A stretch of DNA of 64,000 nt, from the NCBI GenBank assembly GCA_004194705.1, contig SADC01000169.1, positions 1-64,000 of the forward strand, in the 5' to 3' direction. The stretch comes from Ditylenchus dipsaci. Taxonomy: Eukaryota; Nematoda; Chromadorea; Rhabditida; Anguinidae. Both the position numbers and the translations under genes were made by a program. Below the pieces are notes generated by a model. That model had not been told where the DNA came from. It saw only the letters and a list, made by a program, of their open reading frames with translations, and ran no database searches. Positions 21,214 to 35,000 of the stretch are shown here, in pieces. The stretch's first letter is position 1; every line of letters begins with the position of its first letter.

Positions 21214-23036
21214 TTAGAAAGTTTCAAAGCGATGCACAAAAGAGGGGGCATCTCTGAAACGGTTGGCTTCTGTGCAAGCTCGCCGTATTTGCTTGTTGAC
21301 AGTGGCAGGTCCGCAACTGAACACTCCAATCTCATTCACCTGGAAATCAAAAAAATTGAATGTACCGTATTTATTCTAATAGAAGTCCTCTCCCCCTCCC
21401 CCCGCATGACATGGTCTTTTAACATTTTTCAAAACATTTTTAAGCTAGACCTAAAGGAAAAAAATTTAAATTCGACAATTTTCATGTGATTTCAAGGCAT
21501 CGGAAAAAAATAATAATCAAGGTCATGGAAAATTTATGGGATGGTAGAGGCAGGTTTAATTAAGTATAGGTTGGCGTACTGTCACTGACGAAATGCGACT
21601 TATATCAAATAGAACATAACATTTAAAATTTAAAATGCAAACAAAAATAATTCGAAAATATTATTGACATAACCAGGGTGGTCCCGCTCGAATTCGAATT
21701 TCGCGAATCGCTGTGTATATCAAGTTTCATTGTCCTTTAATTATTGGCCAAACAAGCAAGCCGGTCTCATACAATCGTTTCAAGATAGTCGTTATATTGA
21801 AGTTTGACAGCAGTAATTAATTATTTTAAATCTTTTGGATAAAATATTTATGGAGCCTGACCTCTTGATGTCTGCTCTGCAGAAACTTGAGAAACAAGTC
21901 AAAGTTAGGACGACCAAAGTGGTTAATTGCTTTCAGCCCTCAAAAACAAGTATAATTACTTTAGTTCGCTTGTATGAATCTATAAAATACCTGTGAACAT
22001 GGAAAGACCACGATTGTCGCCACGGAAATGTTTTTCACAAATGTACTACAAAAAAGTTTAATGAATACAATTACTTTTAGTAAAGCAACTCTACCAAAAC
22101 AGTAGTCCTTAGATCAAATTTGTGGAAAAATTGGGTGACGAAAATGTGGATCTCCAATATCCCTTCAGTGTCCAGTGTTTCCACATCTTTTAGAACTTCC
22201 ACAAACCATTCAACTAAAATAAAAAATATTGAAAATTTTCATTGGATCCAAGAAAATTTTCAAAATTTTCTTGTACAAGATTTTCAAAGTATCTTGAGAA
22301 AATTTTTCAAAAATATTATGCAAGTCTTTTATTTATTCCTCAAAATTATAATACCGTATTTCCTCATATTTCCCCTCCCCCCCTAACTTCAAGGGTCTAA
22401 AATTTCTGTTTTCAATTGCTGTTTGAGAAGTGTAAAAAGTGCCTGCCAGGCATTTTGAAAATCTAACAAGCATTTTTACACAGCTCAAAAAGTAAACGAA
22501 AACAGAAATTTCAGAGCACTTGAAGTTTGAAAAAATTGTATGCCTCTAATTGGTGAGAAATTAAAGCAAATTCGGTAATTGGTAAATTTAATGGGGCACA
22601 CCAGCGCGTTACACTGCAAATTACGGAGGGACCAGCAGTTTTTCATAAATCGTCCTTACTTTCACTCGTTTCCACTCAAATCTGATATTTTTTTATTTTA
22701 TACTACTTATAAAAACTAGGCAGAAAACTTTCGTCGGATTAGGTCGAACGCTTATAGAAAACAGTCAGAGAGAAAGAAATTAATGGTCCCCGCCTTATTT
22801 GCAGTGTAACGATCTGGTATGCCCCTTTAATAAAAAAAATTAACAAAAAATTTAAAAAAGCATTTTTGTGAGCGAAAATTATTTGCGCCTTGCACTTTTT
22901 GAAGAAAATTGAGCCTTTGCTTTTTTCTGTTCCTGTCTTTTTCCTTTTCAAAATACCCATATATTTCTATTATGTTTTAAAATCTTTTAAGAAACTCACA
23001 GTTTTTGTGGGTGGGACAAATCCAGAGAAAGTAGAC
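21214..23036 (-). CDS. DUOX: DUOX exons 48-52: NADPH domain and C-terminus
   Basis: A 37-base exon gives [12 protein letters not shown]. Next come [71 protein letters not shown] and EIGVFSCGP. The protein ends SFVHRFETF and a TAA stop (21216-21214). The acceptor at 21938 is GAG rather than a pyrimidine-rich CAG. These exons lie 6.4 kb from the rest of the gene, beyond a large transposon-filled intron, yet reading phases match exactly. Confidence 0.94.
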
Positions 23037-26000
23037 CTAAAATTTATATGGTGCGGAAAAATGGGAATACCACGTTAGTTTTGAATATACGAATTATTTA
23101 AACCTGTTACTTTTTTATTTTCTTCCAAATATACAGGAAAATTTTTCTATTTGTAATCTTATGTAGTATTTGGCATGTGTACGTGGGTAACGCTTTTTTG
23201 ACTCCGGAGGCCAGAATGGGTCGTAGAGATTGAAATAGTTTTTGTCGCTAACACCATTGTGTTCCATAGAATGACAGCTTTCGTTTAAAAAAAGAACGTT
23301 CGATAATACGCGTTTTAAGAGGGGCATCTGCCTATTTTTATGAATGAAGTCATGGTATTTGGGATGGAGGATCATGCTTTTTTTGACATTCGAGGTCACA
23401 GTATAGATTAGAGACGGTAAAATCATTTTGTCGCCAAATTTATCATATTCCCCAGAATGTCAGCTTTTGTTTTAAAAAAGAGTCTAAAAATACGAGTTTT
23501 AAGAGGGCATGTGCCCTCATGAAGTCATAAAATTGGGATCAGCAAAATTTTAGTTTAAATCTTTTTTGTCTCGAGAGGAATTTAAAAGTATACAGTCAAG
23601 TTTGTATTTTAAGTAGTATGTGAGCAAGCTTAGCACGATTTTGTTGACAGAAATAAAGTATTGTTTGTTGAAAAAAGTGTTGCGAAAGAGTGGGTGGATA
23701 GGCCAGGGGAACCAGTAGGCATGCCGCAGAAGTCGGTAGGTATGACAAAGGAGTGGGTAGGTGTGCCGGAGGAGTGAGTAGGTATGCCAGAGGAGTGGAA
23801 AGGTACGACAGGAGAGTGGCTAGCTATGCCAGGGGAGTGGGTAGCGGGCCCAAATTACCAGGACAGCGCCCGAACCAATTGGATATCTCTTCACCACCAA
23901 GATGAGTCACCACAATTACGTGGGTGCCCCGAAACCACGAGTAAAGTACCTGACTACCAGTATATAGCCCGGACCACGTGGATACACCCCAACCATCAGG
24001 ATGGTACCCTAATCACCAAGATGGGGCTTAAACCACGTAGATACAGTCCAACAACCAGGATTCGGCTCAAACTGCCAAGATAGGGCGCGAATCACCAGAA
24101 TAGAGCCCAAACCACCAGGAAAGAATTTTAACAACCAAGATAGAGCCTGAACTACATGGAAACCTCCCAAAATTTCATGAAAGTAGTCGAGGAGGAGGTG
24201 AACAGTAAGTTTGTAGGCAGAAAGGTGTGCCCAGGAAGAGAATAGCCAATAGGGGAAGCGGTATCAGGAAATGTTTATAGATGGAATATGTGATGGATCA
24301 ACATATACCCCATTCAAATTTCAAAACACAACAGAGGCGCCTGTAGTCCCTAGTATACATATATTACGGGTGGTCCAAAAGGTCGGAATAAACTTTTGAG
24401 CTCGTTATTCAAGGAAAAAAAATTATTATAAAATAAATTGAAAACACAGGTTTTGCAGCTTTGTCCATCTTCTTTCCAATGGTATACTAAGTTTTAATAG
24501 AATATTTTGAAAAAGTCATTATTTGGCTTTAAACACATGTGAGGTGATTTTAAAATATTGACAGGCATTTTCATCACTTCAACTGGTCAAAAGCTTTATT
24601 CAGGATACCGCGCTTTAACAACCTCTCAGCGCTACCTCGTAGCGCAGTTCAAGAGCTACAAAACATTTTACAGAATGACTTTCAATACGTTCAAAATAAG
24701 AATACTTTGAATAATTACGGTAAATATCAGTTTTTTGCATGCAAATTGAGCATTCTCATTTCTAGGTCGATATTTCTCTGCTTAAAAGCGGCTCTTTTCT
24801 TAGCGGCATGCCGCATGCGGTTGCGAATGCACATCCACTGGTGACAGAAACGGCGCGTCATTTTTTTTAAAGTTCAATCGTCTGATTCGATATTTGTTTG
24901 TCTTTAGGATGTTTTTTGTGCAGTCTTTTGTGTGCATTTATGTTCTAATTAGTCAGTTATTTGAGTGGAGAATCATTTGGAGTATCGAGCTAATGACGCG
25001 TTTTACATAAATTTGAGAATAGTGTTCAAACGTCTTCCAAGTGAAGCTTTCAAGATTAAAGACTATTTTCTGACCCTTTTCAACGTAAAAAAATTGCGAC
25101 AAAAGTTCGGACCAAAATATGACTTTTTGCCCAAAGGCACGAAGGCAAATAAATATTTTAGTCAAATTTTGGTTAATTTTTTTCAGAAATCTATTTTACA
25201 TGTGCGAAAATGTCAGAAATTCACTTTTTATGGTTCTTAGCGTATAAAAATTATTTAAAAGACGTTTATACACTATTCTGTAATCAATATAAAATTATTG
25301 TGACATGTGTTATGCTATAGAATAACAATTTAAAAAACCCCAGAATTCGCCTCGGGGCTCCGCGGGGTCCGCCCTGATCGACATTAAAACCCCAACCCCG
25401 AACAGTACAACAGAGTAAAACCCCGCCCGAACGCAATTTTCTGTCACTAATCAAGACCATAAAAAAATCATGCCACCTAAGCCATAAGTCAGTCAACCAA
25501 TTTTTTTTTTCAGAAACGCATTGAAATACATAAAGCTGTAAAAATATAAATAAATAAATGTATAAAGCTACTCGGAAAAATGATTTGATTCAAACTTTCA
25601 TCTTTTTGTGCTGAATTTTTAAAAGATGTTGCAACAAACAATACGCCGTTAGAAACTAGAACAGCAGGGCTACGTGATGGTGTTATCATAAGTTCAGCCA
25701 TGCATGTACTTATGGAAAGCCACCGGCAATACCAGTGCTAACGAATGATACTCACCACATATGAAAGCCTTGACAGTTCTTTTGTTTTCGCTGTCAGGCT
25801 TGCTGCCTTTACTAGCAGAATCAATAGATATTAATCGCCCATCATTTGAGTTTTCATCACTAGAGGAGCTGATCTATTGTTACGACGACCACCACCTCTA
25901 CCTGCTCTACGTTTTGCTCTAACCTGAGCATTGTTTTCTAAAGAAACATTACTATCTTCACTTGATTTGTTAAGGTCAAAACTTAAAAAATTGTCGTATA

Positions 26001-29000
26001 GCTGAAAAGTGCTATATTTTTAGTTGAAGAGAAAAAAGTTGAATAGTGCCAGATATTTGAACAAAATTATTTAAAGTGAGAACACTATAAGGTAGTTTAT
26101 AACAGCGTATCATTTGTTGCGACATTTATGAAAAATGTAGCGCGAAAACAATGAAGTACGAAGCAAGTCGAAAAGTGATTTAATTCATACTTTTAACTTT
26201 TTTGCTATATTTTCAAAAGATGTTGCAACAGATGACACGCTGTTAGAAACTAGAGTGGCAGGGCTACTTGACAGCATTATGTTTTTGAAAACAAACTTTT
26301 CAAATTTGGCTAAAGTACACTATTTGGAGTAGCCCAAAAATGCCTTTTTTCAAGGTGTAAGTATTTTTAGGCCGTTTAAACGATAGGAACGGCCAAAAAG
26401 AGTGTGGGAAGGACTTTTTCGAAAATTTTTTTTTGTGATTGCCTTGGTCCCCCTATGGTTTTCGGTCATTGTTCGACTTAAAAAGATGGAATTTGAACAT
26501 AGTTTTGTTAACTGAGGCCTAACGCATAAAGAAACTCTGGTATAAATGCTTTTTCATGCATCCAGAGTACTTTGGAGTGATTTGTGTCTAAGGTTTGTGG
26601 GTGTGCTCAACTCCAAGCCCCTAAGCCCCCTGCGCGCGCCGAAGGATTCCGAGCAAGACTCTTGATCATGAAATGCGTGTTGAGGCTCTTTTCGCCAAGT
26701 TCCAGTGATCAAAACAAGGTGGAGCACCTTTAAATACGGTCATTTAACCTTACTCTGAAAAAAATCCTGCTTGTTATACAGTGCAATAGAAATTAATTTT
26801 GAAAAAAATCCTCCTATTAAAAAAAATTCTCCTGGGAATTTATCAAACCTGCAGAAAATATTTGAAATTTCGGCGCTACCGGAGTATTCCTCCCCCCCAA
26901 ATGAAATTTTTTTTAAGTGTTTCCAAACACCCTATATCGACCTAAAATTGCCTCAGAAGCTCAAAAAGGCACTATTTTTGAGTTCTGGTTAATAAAAAAT
27001 TTAGTTTTGGACATTTTGAAATTTCGACCATTTGCCTGTTTTTGCATGTTTTGGTCACTGGAGCTGGGCAAAAATAGTCTCTAAATGCATTTTTGTTCAA
27101 GAGTCTTCTCGGAATCATGTCTAAGGTAAGTGAGTGCGCGCATCTCTAACCATCCAAGCCCCCTGCGCCCTTGGTTGCTTGGAGTTGAAATGCGCACACC
27201 CACATACCTTAGACGCAAATCACTCGAAAGTGACTCTGGATGCATAAAAAATGTATGCATACCAGAGTTTATTTATGCGGTAGGCCCCAGTCAACAAAAC
27301 TATGTTCAACATCTTCCTTTTTCACACTAAATTGGCCCTTTTTTGGTCCTTTTCCACTCTAATATGGCCCTAAATCCCTTCAAAAATGGTCAAAATAGGT
27401 ATTTTTGGGTGGTCCCAAAACTCAATTTTTTATTGACTAGAACACAAAATAGTGCCTTTTTTGAGCTTCTGAGGCAATTTTAGGTCGATATAGGGTGTTT
27501 GGAAACACTTTAAAAAAAATTTCATTTGGGGGGGGGGGGTATACTCGGTAGCGCCAAATATTCTATCAAAACTTTATATACGATTGGAAAGAGAATGAAC
27601 AAAGCTACAAAACCTGCATTTAAAATTTATTTTATAATATTTTTTCACTTTGAATAACTAGCACAAAAGTTTATTTTTACCTTTTGGACCACCCATTAAT
27701 TTAGAGCAAATTTTAGAATTGGCTGCTAAACACTTTTAATTTGTTTATCAAAGTCTGTCTGTTAGGGCGGCCGCATTTCATGATTTTTCGTAAATCGTGT
27801 ATAAACTTCTCCTAAGTAACTTTTATACCCTAAAAACGTTGTTTTCTGTTACTTTTTCAAATAAAAGTGAAGTCTTTAAAGAAATTTTTTTGACTAACAT
27901 TTGACCAAAACCTTAATTTACCTTGTCCCCAAGGCCAAAAGCCAAATTTAAATTATTTCTTTTCCAAAAACTTGACTTTTCATGTGAAAAAGTAATAAAA
28001 AATGTTTTTTTTTGTTTTTAGCGTATAAAAATTACTTAAAGAGGGATGCCCGTGCGTTTCAAAAAGTCAAGGCGGAGACCAGCAAACTTTTTTGAATCTT
28101 TCTATTTTTCACTCGTTTTGCGTCAAACTTAATATTGATGACCTTATGCTACTTTCAAAAACTAGGCAGAAAACTGAAAAAATCTAGACGAGAACGAATG
28201 TGAAACTTTGTCGAGGAAGAAAAGAAATACTGGTCCCAGCATTTCTTTTTTAGGCGGGGCCTTTTTTCCGTGTCGGGCACGGGCATGCCCTTTTAACCCT
28301 ACGTTCACAATGATCCGTTTTTCGTCTGCATGCGGTGCGGATGCGGATTGCGTTCACAATAAAATTTGCCGCTTCCGTTGCCGCTTCCGCACCGGTTTCC
28401 GCATCCGCACCGCATCCGTTTTTTGATATTTACAATGCATCCGCACATACTGTGTCTCAGTATATAGATGGTAAAACATTCTTACATTTTTAATTATAAC
28501 TATTCTAAAGTCTTAGAAAGCAAGTGTCAGGCGAATAAAGTAAAACAAGAGTATCTCGAGTTATAGGCATCAATACCATACCACAAAATAATTCAGAATT
28601 TTTGAAAGCTATCTGAAAGCTTTTGAAAGATCGATTTCCGCACCACATCCGAATCCGCTAAGCCTATTGTGAACACGCTTCCGCAACATCTTCCGCATCC
28701 GGATGCGGTCTGCAATGCGGTCCGCATGCGGACCGCATTGCGGATGCATTGTGAACACCAAAAATGCGGATGCGGTGCGGGTGCGGATGCGGATCATTGT
28801 GAACGTAGGGTAAGCGACCTTAACTTAAAATACGGTTTGTACTAATGCGAGCGTTTTGTTCAGAATTTCACGCTGAACAAGATAGGAGAAAAATTTCTCT
28901 TAAAAAGTGCAATTAGCGGTTCATTTCAGGGGTCGATTGTATAATGTAGGACATTTTCGAGTTGTTTCAGTTATTTAATTGAAACTTCTACTTCGAGAAC

Positions 29001-32000
29001 AATTTCACGCAGTTGAAACATTTATCTGATGCAGAATTTAACGAGTTTTCAAATAAATACGATGTCACTTGAGTAAGTGGCCGTATAACATGCAAAATAT
29101 TAGCATTTTTCAAAAAAATTATGAAATACAAAATTTAGTTATTTTTGGAAGCATCGAAAAGTTGTTGATATCACCGTTTATTTATCACTATTTGATTGTA
29201 ACAGAAAGCGCAGAAGCTGCACATCATTCTGTTACAAAAAAAAGACAGCAAGTTCTGGGAAAAAGTAGTCCAAAAATAAATAAATGTATTTTAAGTGTTA
29301 AAACATGATTCACGAAAAAGTTATGAAATGCGGCCCCAACAAGTTCCAAAATCGATTTCTTGTAAAAGTTAGAGGGATAATAAAATTTCTCCGAATACTA
29401 AAACTTTATTTCTGCTTTTTATGTGTCCTACCTTCTTGCATTTGATCCCACAGTGGTTGCCAGATGCTTTCTCCAACACTAAGTCCATTAGGGTGGATGC
29501 ATAAGGAGTCACCTAGCAATAAAAAAATTAACAAAATTATATTACAATTAATTGGCGGACTTACTCCAATTCCACCACCGACCATGACTACCACTTCATA
29601 GTTGTGCCATTCCTACATTTTAATTTAAAAAACGAAACTAAAAATAAATTTTTGTTTGAGATACCTGATTACCATCACCAAATGGACCATTCAGGTTGAC
29701 TACAGGGAAAGATAGACCATTGGATTGAGACTCAATTATCTAAAAAACAACAATTTATTGTAATTTTTTAAGTGATTAAAAACACCTCATTTCTTAGTTT
29801 CCATGTCCATGGGCCGATGGCCTAAATATTGTAAATAGCTATGGTACTTTTTGTGTCAGTAACAGGGTGAACAAAAACGTCTTTTTGCGGTGTGTGACGA
29901 GATTGGCAACTTCAGGTTTATCAACAATGAGTGTATTTTTGTTGTTTTATAGCGAAAAAAGTAAATTCATCGTTAAGTTCTGTAAAATTCAAAAAATGCA
30001 TTGCTAAATTTTTTTTTCCAAAACAAAAAATTTTGGCTTACAACACGAGATTCCCAGGACGTCTCCGATCCAAGTACTAGTCGAGCCCAACGTTGCTTGA
30101 CATTGCCAGATCGGACAGGATGGCGTACTTTCAACGTGGTATGGTCGTAAGCGATGATAAAAAAAGGGAAACTCTATTATATATGCTGTTCCCTTTTTTT
30201 GCTTAACTAACGGATGGGCTATGGTGCAAGCAGACGGACAGAGAAATTAAATTTATTTTTTACCTTCCCTTTTTAGAAAAACTCATCCAGTAGACAAACG
30301 ACAGTACTTTTTTCTTTACTTGCATTTATTATATAAAAAATCCTTGTCTTCTATCATTTTAAAAAGAAATCAGACTTTTCTGTAATTTAGTGTGTGAGAG
30401 AGGGCGATAAAAATTATGAAAAGGTTTGCTCTTTTCTTAGTGACCAAACCTTATCATAGTAGCCACCTCATCATATTAGTAGGTAACTCAATCCATTGCC
30501 CCGGACGGCCCTTATGGAAATAATTGACTGTACTGTGATTGAACCCCAGAAACCAACCTTTATGTACAGTTCCAGTGTTGGAGCTTGAGGGGCTGAAGCC
30601 AAAGAGAAGGCCTAAATTATTATTATAGGTTAATTATCATTGAAAAAATCAACAACAACAACAAACTAACATGGTGTTCATTAAAGGTGCAACTGAAGGC
30701 TGGACAGCTAATCCTCACCCACTGCCCACTGAAACTTAATAATTAAAAAGACCACCGAACTTAGATTCAATATACCTGCGGAATTTAAAAGAATGGGGTC
30801 GTTTGAACTGGATGTATAAAATGTCTGAATAAATGTTATTTTGTAATAGCTGGTTACCTTTCTTAAAAAACTAACCAGAAGGTAGAATAGCAGCTGCCAC
30901 TATTCTAAGCTGTTTGTAGTTCTTGCGCATTCCAATTATCCGGTCAAAAATGAACACAATTATAGGTCCCATCACAATGTACCAGAACTTAGGCGACTAA
31001 AACAACAAAATTAACCAAAGTGGACAAACAAAAAATTTAAGTGGGAAATGACCAGAAGATGATTTATAGGGCGTTCCGAAAAATTCGACAAGTTCTGAAC
31101 GACTAATGCTTTTTTCTAGCAAATTTGAAATTCGGAAAATGCCAATCGATTTTTGCATAGTGTGAAAAACACGATTTTCGATTGGTCCCCTTATGGTTTA
31201 TGCCTTGCCCATTCCGAAGACACCCACAGACCAGAACCCAAACCACATGCGAGACCAATCAAATCGTGTTTTTGACATTATTTACCAAAAACAGATTGTC
31301 GGTGAGAAAAATCGATTGGCGTTTGCAGAATTTCAAAGTTTTTCCCAAAAAAGTAATAGCCGTTTCGATTTCTTGAAAAACTCTGTACTCAAACCAACTT
31401 TTCAATAACATCGTCAGTATTGTATATTTTGTAACTCTTTCTAGTAAAAATTACGATAAACAAATTTTATGTATTTTGCTCGTGTTTTTCCAACTTTATA
31501 AACAAAAATGCGCCTACATCCAGCAGTTTAGGCAGTCCATGAAGTATTGTCAGTGCATATAGCAAGACATTCAGCAAATGAGTGATACGGAAGGCGTGAT
31601 AAGCACGTTTCATCACAGCGGGAGCAGAGAACACTGGAATTTTGTTTTGCTTTAAAATTTAGTCTAGAAAATTTGCTGTTATTAATTACATAGATAATGC
31701 TCATGGTGACCACCAGCAGTATACCCGTCACACCCGTGATTGTGCCGAAAAACCAGTAGCTGATTGAGGGAAGGAAGTTTGAACTGAAGTTTTAGTTAAT
31801 AGGCATGCCAGCCAGGTGTTTTAGAATAGTGAATCTCACCCAAAAACGGCTTCCTGAACAAACAAGCCAAACCTTCCTGACTTTGAGTGGCTACGTGGTA
31901 GAAGTTGATGCAATGGCCGATTGTGTGGATGGCTGCGAAGGCTCCGGTGGTTATGCCAACAATTTTGTGGAAAGTTATGGCTGCATCCAGCGGCTAGAAT

Positions 32001-35000
32001 GATCGCTTAAGCAAAACCAATTTTAACAGTAAACGAAAAATTACCAAATACTCTCCCACAAAAGACTCTCGAACAATGGTCAGGACATTTCGACACACAG
32101 TCAGCAAGATCAGACCCATGTCAAAAGACAGAGCAGCTAGAATTTTTTTTTGTTTTACAGTGAACTCTGGCTATAACGTCCGTCCTCAGGTTCATTCCCG
32201 CCTAGGGCCAGACATCTTTTAACTCTATTTTTAAGTTTTTTTTGCTAAACCTGATTTGACAGTCCAGTCCGAAATATCGCAAGGATTACGATTTCGCCGG
32301 TCGTTTTTGTAACTCTCCACATAAAGTAATCTTTTTTAATAAGTTTTTTAGATAGGGTGGCGCTTTTAAGACAGCCTCGGGTGTTTGCTCAAAACTGTTG
32401 CCAGTTACATAAACGACCAGGAAAATGGTAATATTGTCGATATTTTGGACTGGACTGTAGAATCAGGCCTAACAAAAAGAGAGTTAAAAAAGTGTCGAAC
32501 CCTAGACGTGCACCAACTTTTGAGTGCAACCTTATATTCAGAATTAGAGATGAAGAAACGGGACCAGGACGGATTTCAGAACAGGACTTCATGGTCTGTC
32601 CAAGACCAGGATCAGGACCAGGATTAGAAATTCTAAAAACCAGGATCCTAGTCGGGATCCTGGTCCAAAAACCAGGATTTTCGTTAAATTCTAGAAATCC
32701 GGTTTAAACAGCCAGCAAAATTTTTATTGACACTTTTCTAAATTCATTACGGTTGCAGTATAGAATCCCCCCACGGGGAGTGGTCAGATCGAGAAGATAA
32801 CCTCATATTCGTGTTTCTCGACCCGATTTCATGTGAAAGCCGGCTGTTTTTTTGATTCTGAGAAAAAAATGTTTCGAACCACAGGGGGGGGGTATCATGG
32901 TTTTTTAGTCAAAATTTGAAAAATTTAAATTGGCGCCTTTTAAATTTTGAAGGGATTAAGGGCTGTATTGGGAGGGGAAGGGAATAAAAGGGGCATCTTT
33001 TATGACAGAACATTAGAAATTTAAATATCTGTATTCTTCGACTGCCTCAGCATGTTTTTCAACTAGGCCGTGGCAAAAAGATACTCAATATGCACTTTAT
33101 GGTCAAGAGTACTTCTCGGAATCATGTCTAAGGTATGTGGGTGTGCGCATCTCAACTCCAAGCCCCTGCGCCCCCTTCAGGGGCGCAGGGGGCTTGGGGG
33201 CTTGGAGTTAAGATGCGCACACCCACATACCTTAGACACAAATCACTCGGAAGTGACTCTGGATGCATGAAAAAGCATGCATACCAAAGTTTATTTATGC
33301 GGTAGGCCCAATATTCAAAACTATGTTCAACATCTTCTTGTTAGTGGGCCCTGAGTCATTAGTGGCCCCCTTTTATTCCCTTCCCCTCCCTATACAGCCC
33401 TTAATTCCTTTAAAATTGAAAAGGCGCCAATTCAAAATTTTCAAATTTTGACTAAAACCCATGATACCCCCGTGGATCGAAAAAAATTGTTTTTCTCAGA
33501 ATCAAAAAAACAGCCGGCTTTCACATGAAATCGGGGTCGAGAAACACGAATATGAGGTTATCTCCTCGATCTGATCACTTTTTTCAAGTTTCAAGATGAC
33601 GTTTCGAAAAAATACCATTTATATTTACCAAATTCGACGACCAGGATTGGCAAAATACCAGGACCAGGATTTTGTTTTATTAATAAATTTCCAACAGGAC
33701 GGACCAGGACCAGGACAGGATCCTGTCCTGTCTTCGTCTCTATTCAGAATCAACGGTAGAACTAATATTTTGGGTTTATTAAAGGGCCATTGCCGTCTCC
33801 GATGACGTTTTCCCCGCCAATTCAAATTTTTTTCGTAATTATTGAACTTCTGTACTGATTCTTTAACTTAGTTTTTACTTAACTTAGTTTTAACTTAGTT
33901 TTTACACAACTACACCTAAAATTAAATTCTAGGCCTTGTTTTGTTAGAAACCAAGCTGAAAAAGGGCAATACTTTTTTTTGTCATAGGTTCGTTTTTTTA
34001 TGTCACAGATATCCTCATTTCTGTCACAGATTTGAGCTTTTCTTTACTATCGGCTCTTTCTATAGAATTTTCTAACCTTTTTTCAAAGTTTTAATACCAT
34101 TAGATAGCCCTGCGATTCTAGTTTCTGGCGAGTTATTATATGCTGCATCATCTCTGCAAAATTTAGCACAAAAAGGTAAAATTATGAGCCAAATTATTTT
34201 TCTGACTTCCTTCATAGTTACACCTATTTGTGTTATTTTTCAAGGAAGATCAAAATGATACCTAGTCATAAACTAGAATCGCAAGGCTACCTGATAGTGT
34301 GATAACTTTCAAAAAAGATCAAAAAATCGAAAGAAACAGGGAAAACTAAAATCTGTGACAGAAATGAGGAAATCTGTGACAGAAAAAAGTGAATCTGTGA
34401 CAAAAAAAGTTTTACCCGCTGAAAAATACGCACAGAAGTTCAATGATAAGGCGAATTTTTTTGAATTGGCGGGGGACAATTCAGAATGCGTGCCATTGCC
34501 CTTCAATTAAACAAACCTGCAGCTCCTCTAGTGATGGCAATACCTACACCCATCACACGTCTCAGATCTCGATGCTCATTCTCGTAGCGGTAATCTGTAG
34601 CCAAATAAACATGATTTCTATAGGATGTGGCATGAGGAAGATAATATCAACTTACGCCAAAACCTCTCGAAGAAAACGAGAGCATTGAAAGCAAAGAAGA
34701 GGAACAAAACCACAATGTGTTGTCGATAAGTCTCCAGGTAAGATAGCAGAAGCGAGATGGAGTTTGTCGGGAAGTAAACTGAAGAGTCGGATGTGACAGC
34801 AAAGCTGTTCAGACTTTGGGTCCTGAATAATGTTAACATTGGTGTGAAATAGCTGAAGCGAAGGTGGCACTTACTCCTCCAAATTGACTTTCAGATTAGC
34901 TCCTCTGAGATGCACTCCAACTGGTCTACGGATGTCATCCATTTGACTTTAATTTGAAATTAGGCATGATTAGTTTTTTAAAATTATCAATTAAAACCTG

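Noticed and set aside
29300..29431. A DUOX exon just below 29432
   Set aside because: No frame gives the expected VYFLW segment; it is found instead at 23000-23036 with matching phase.
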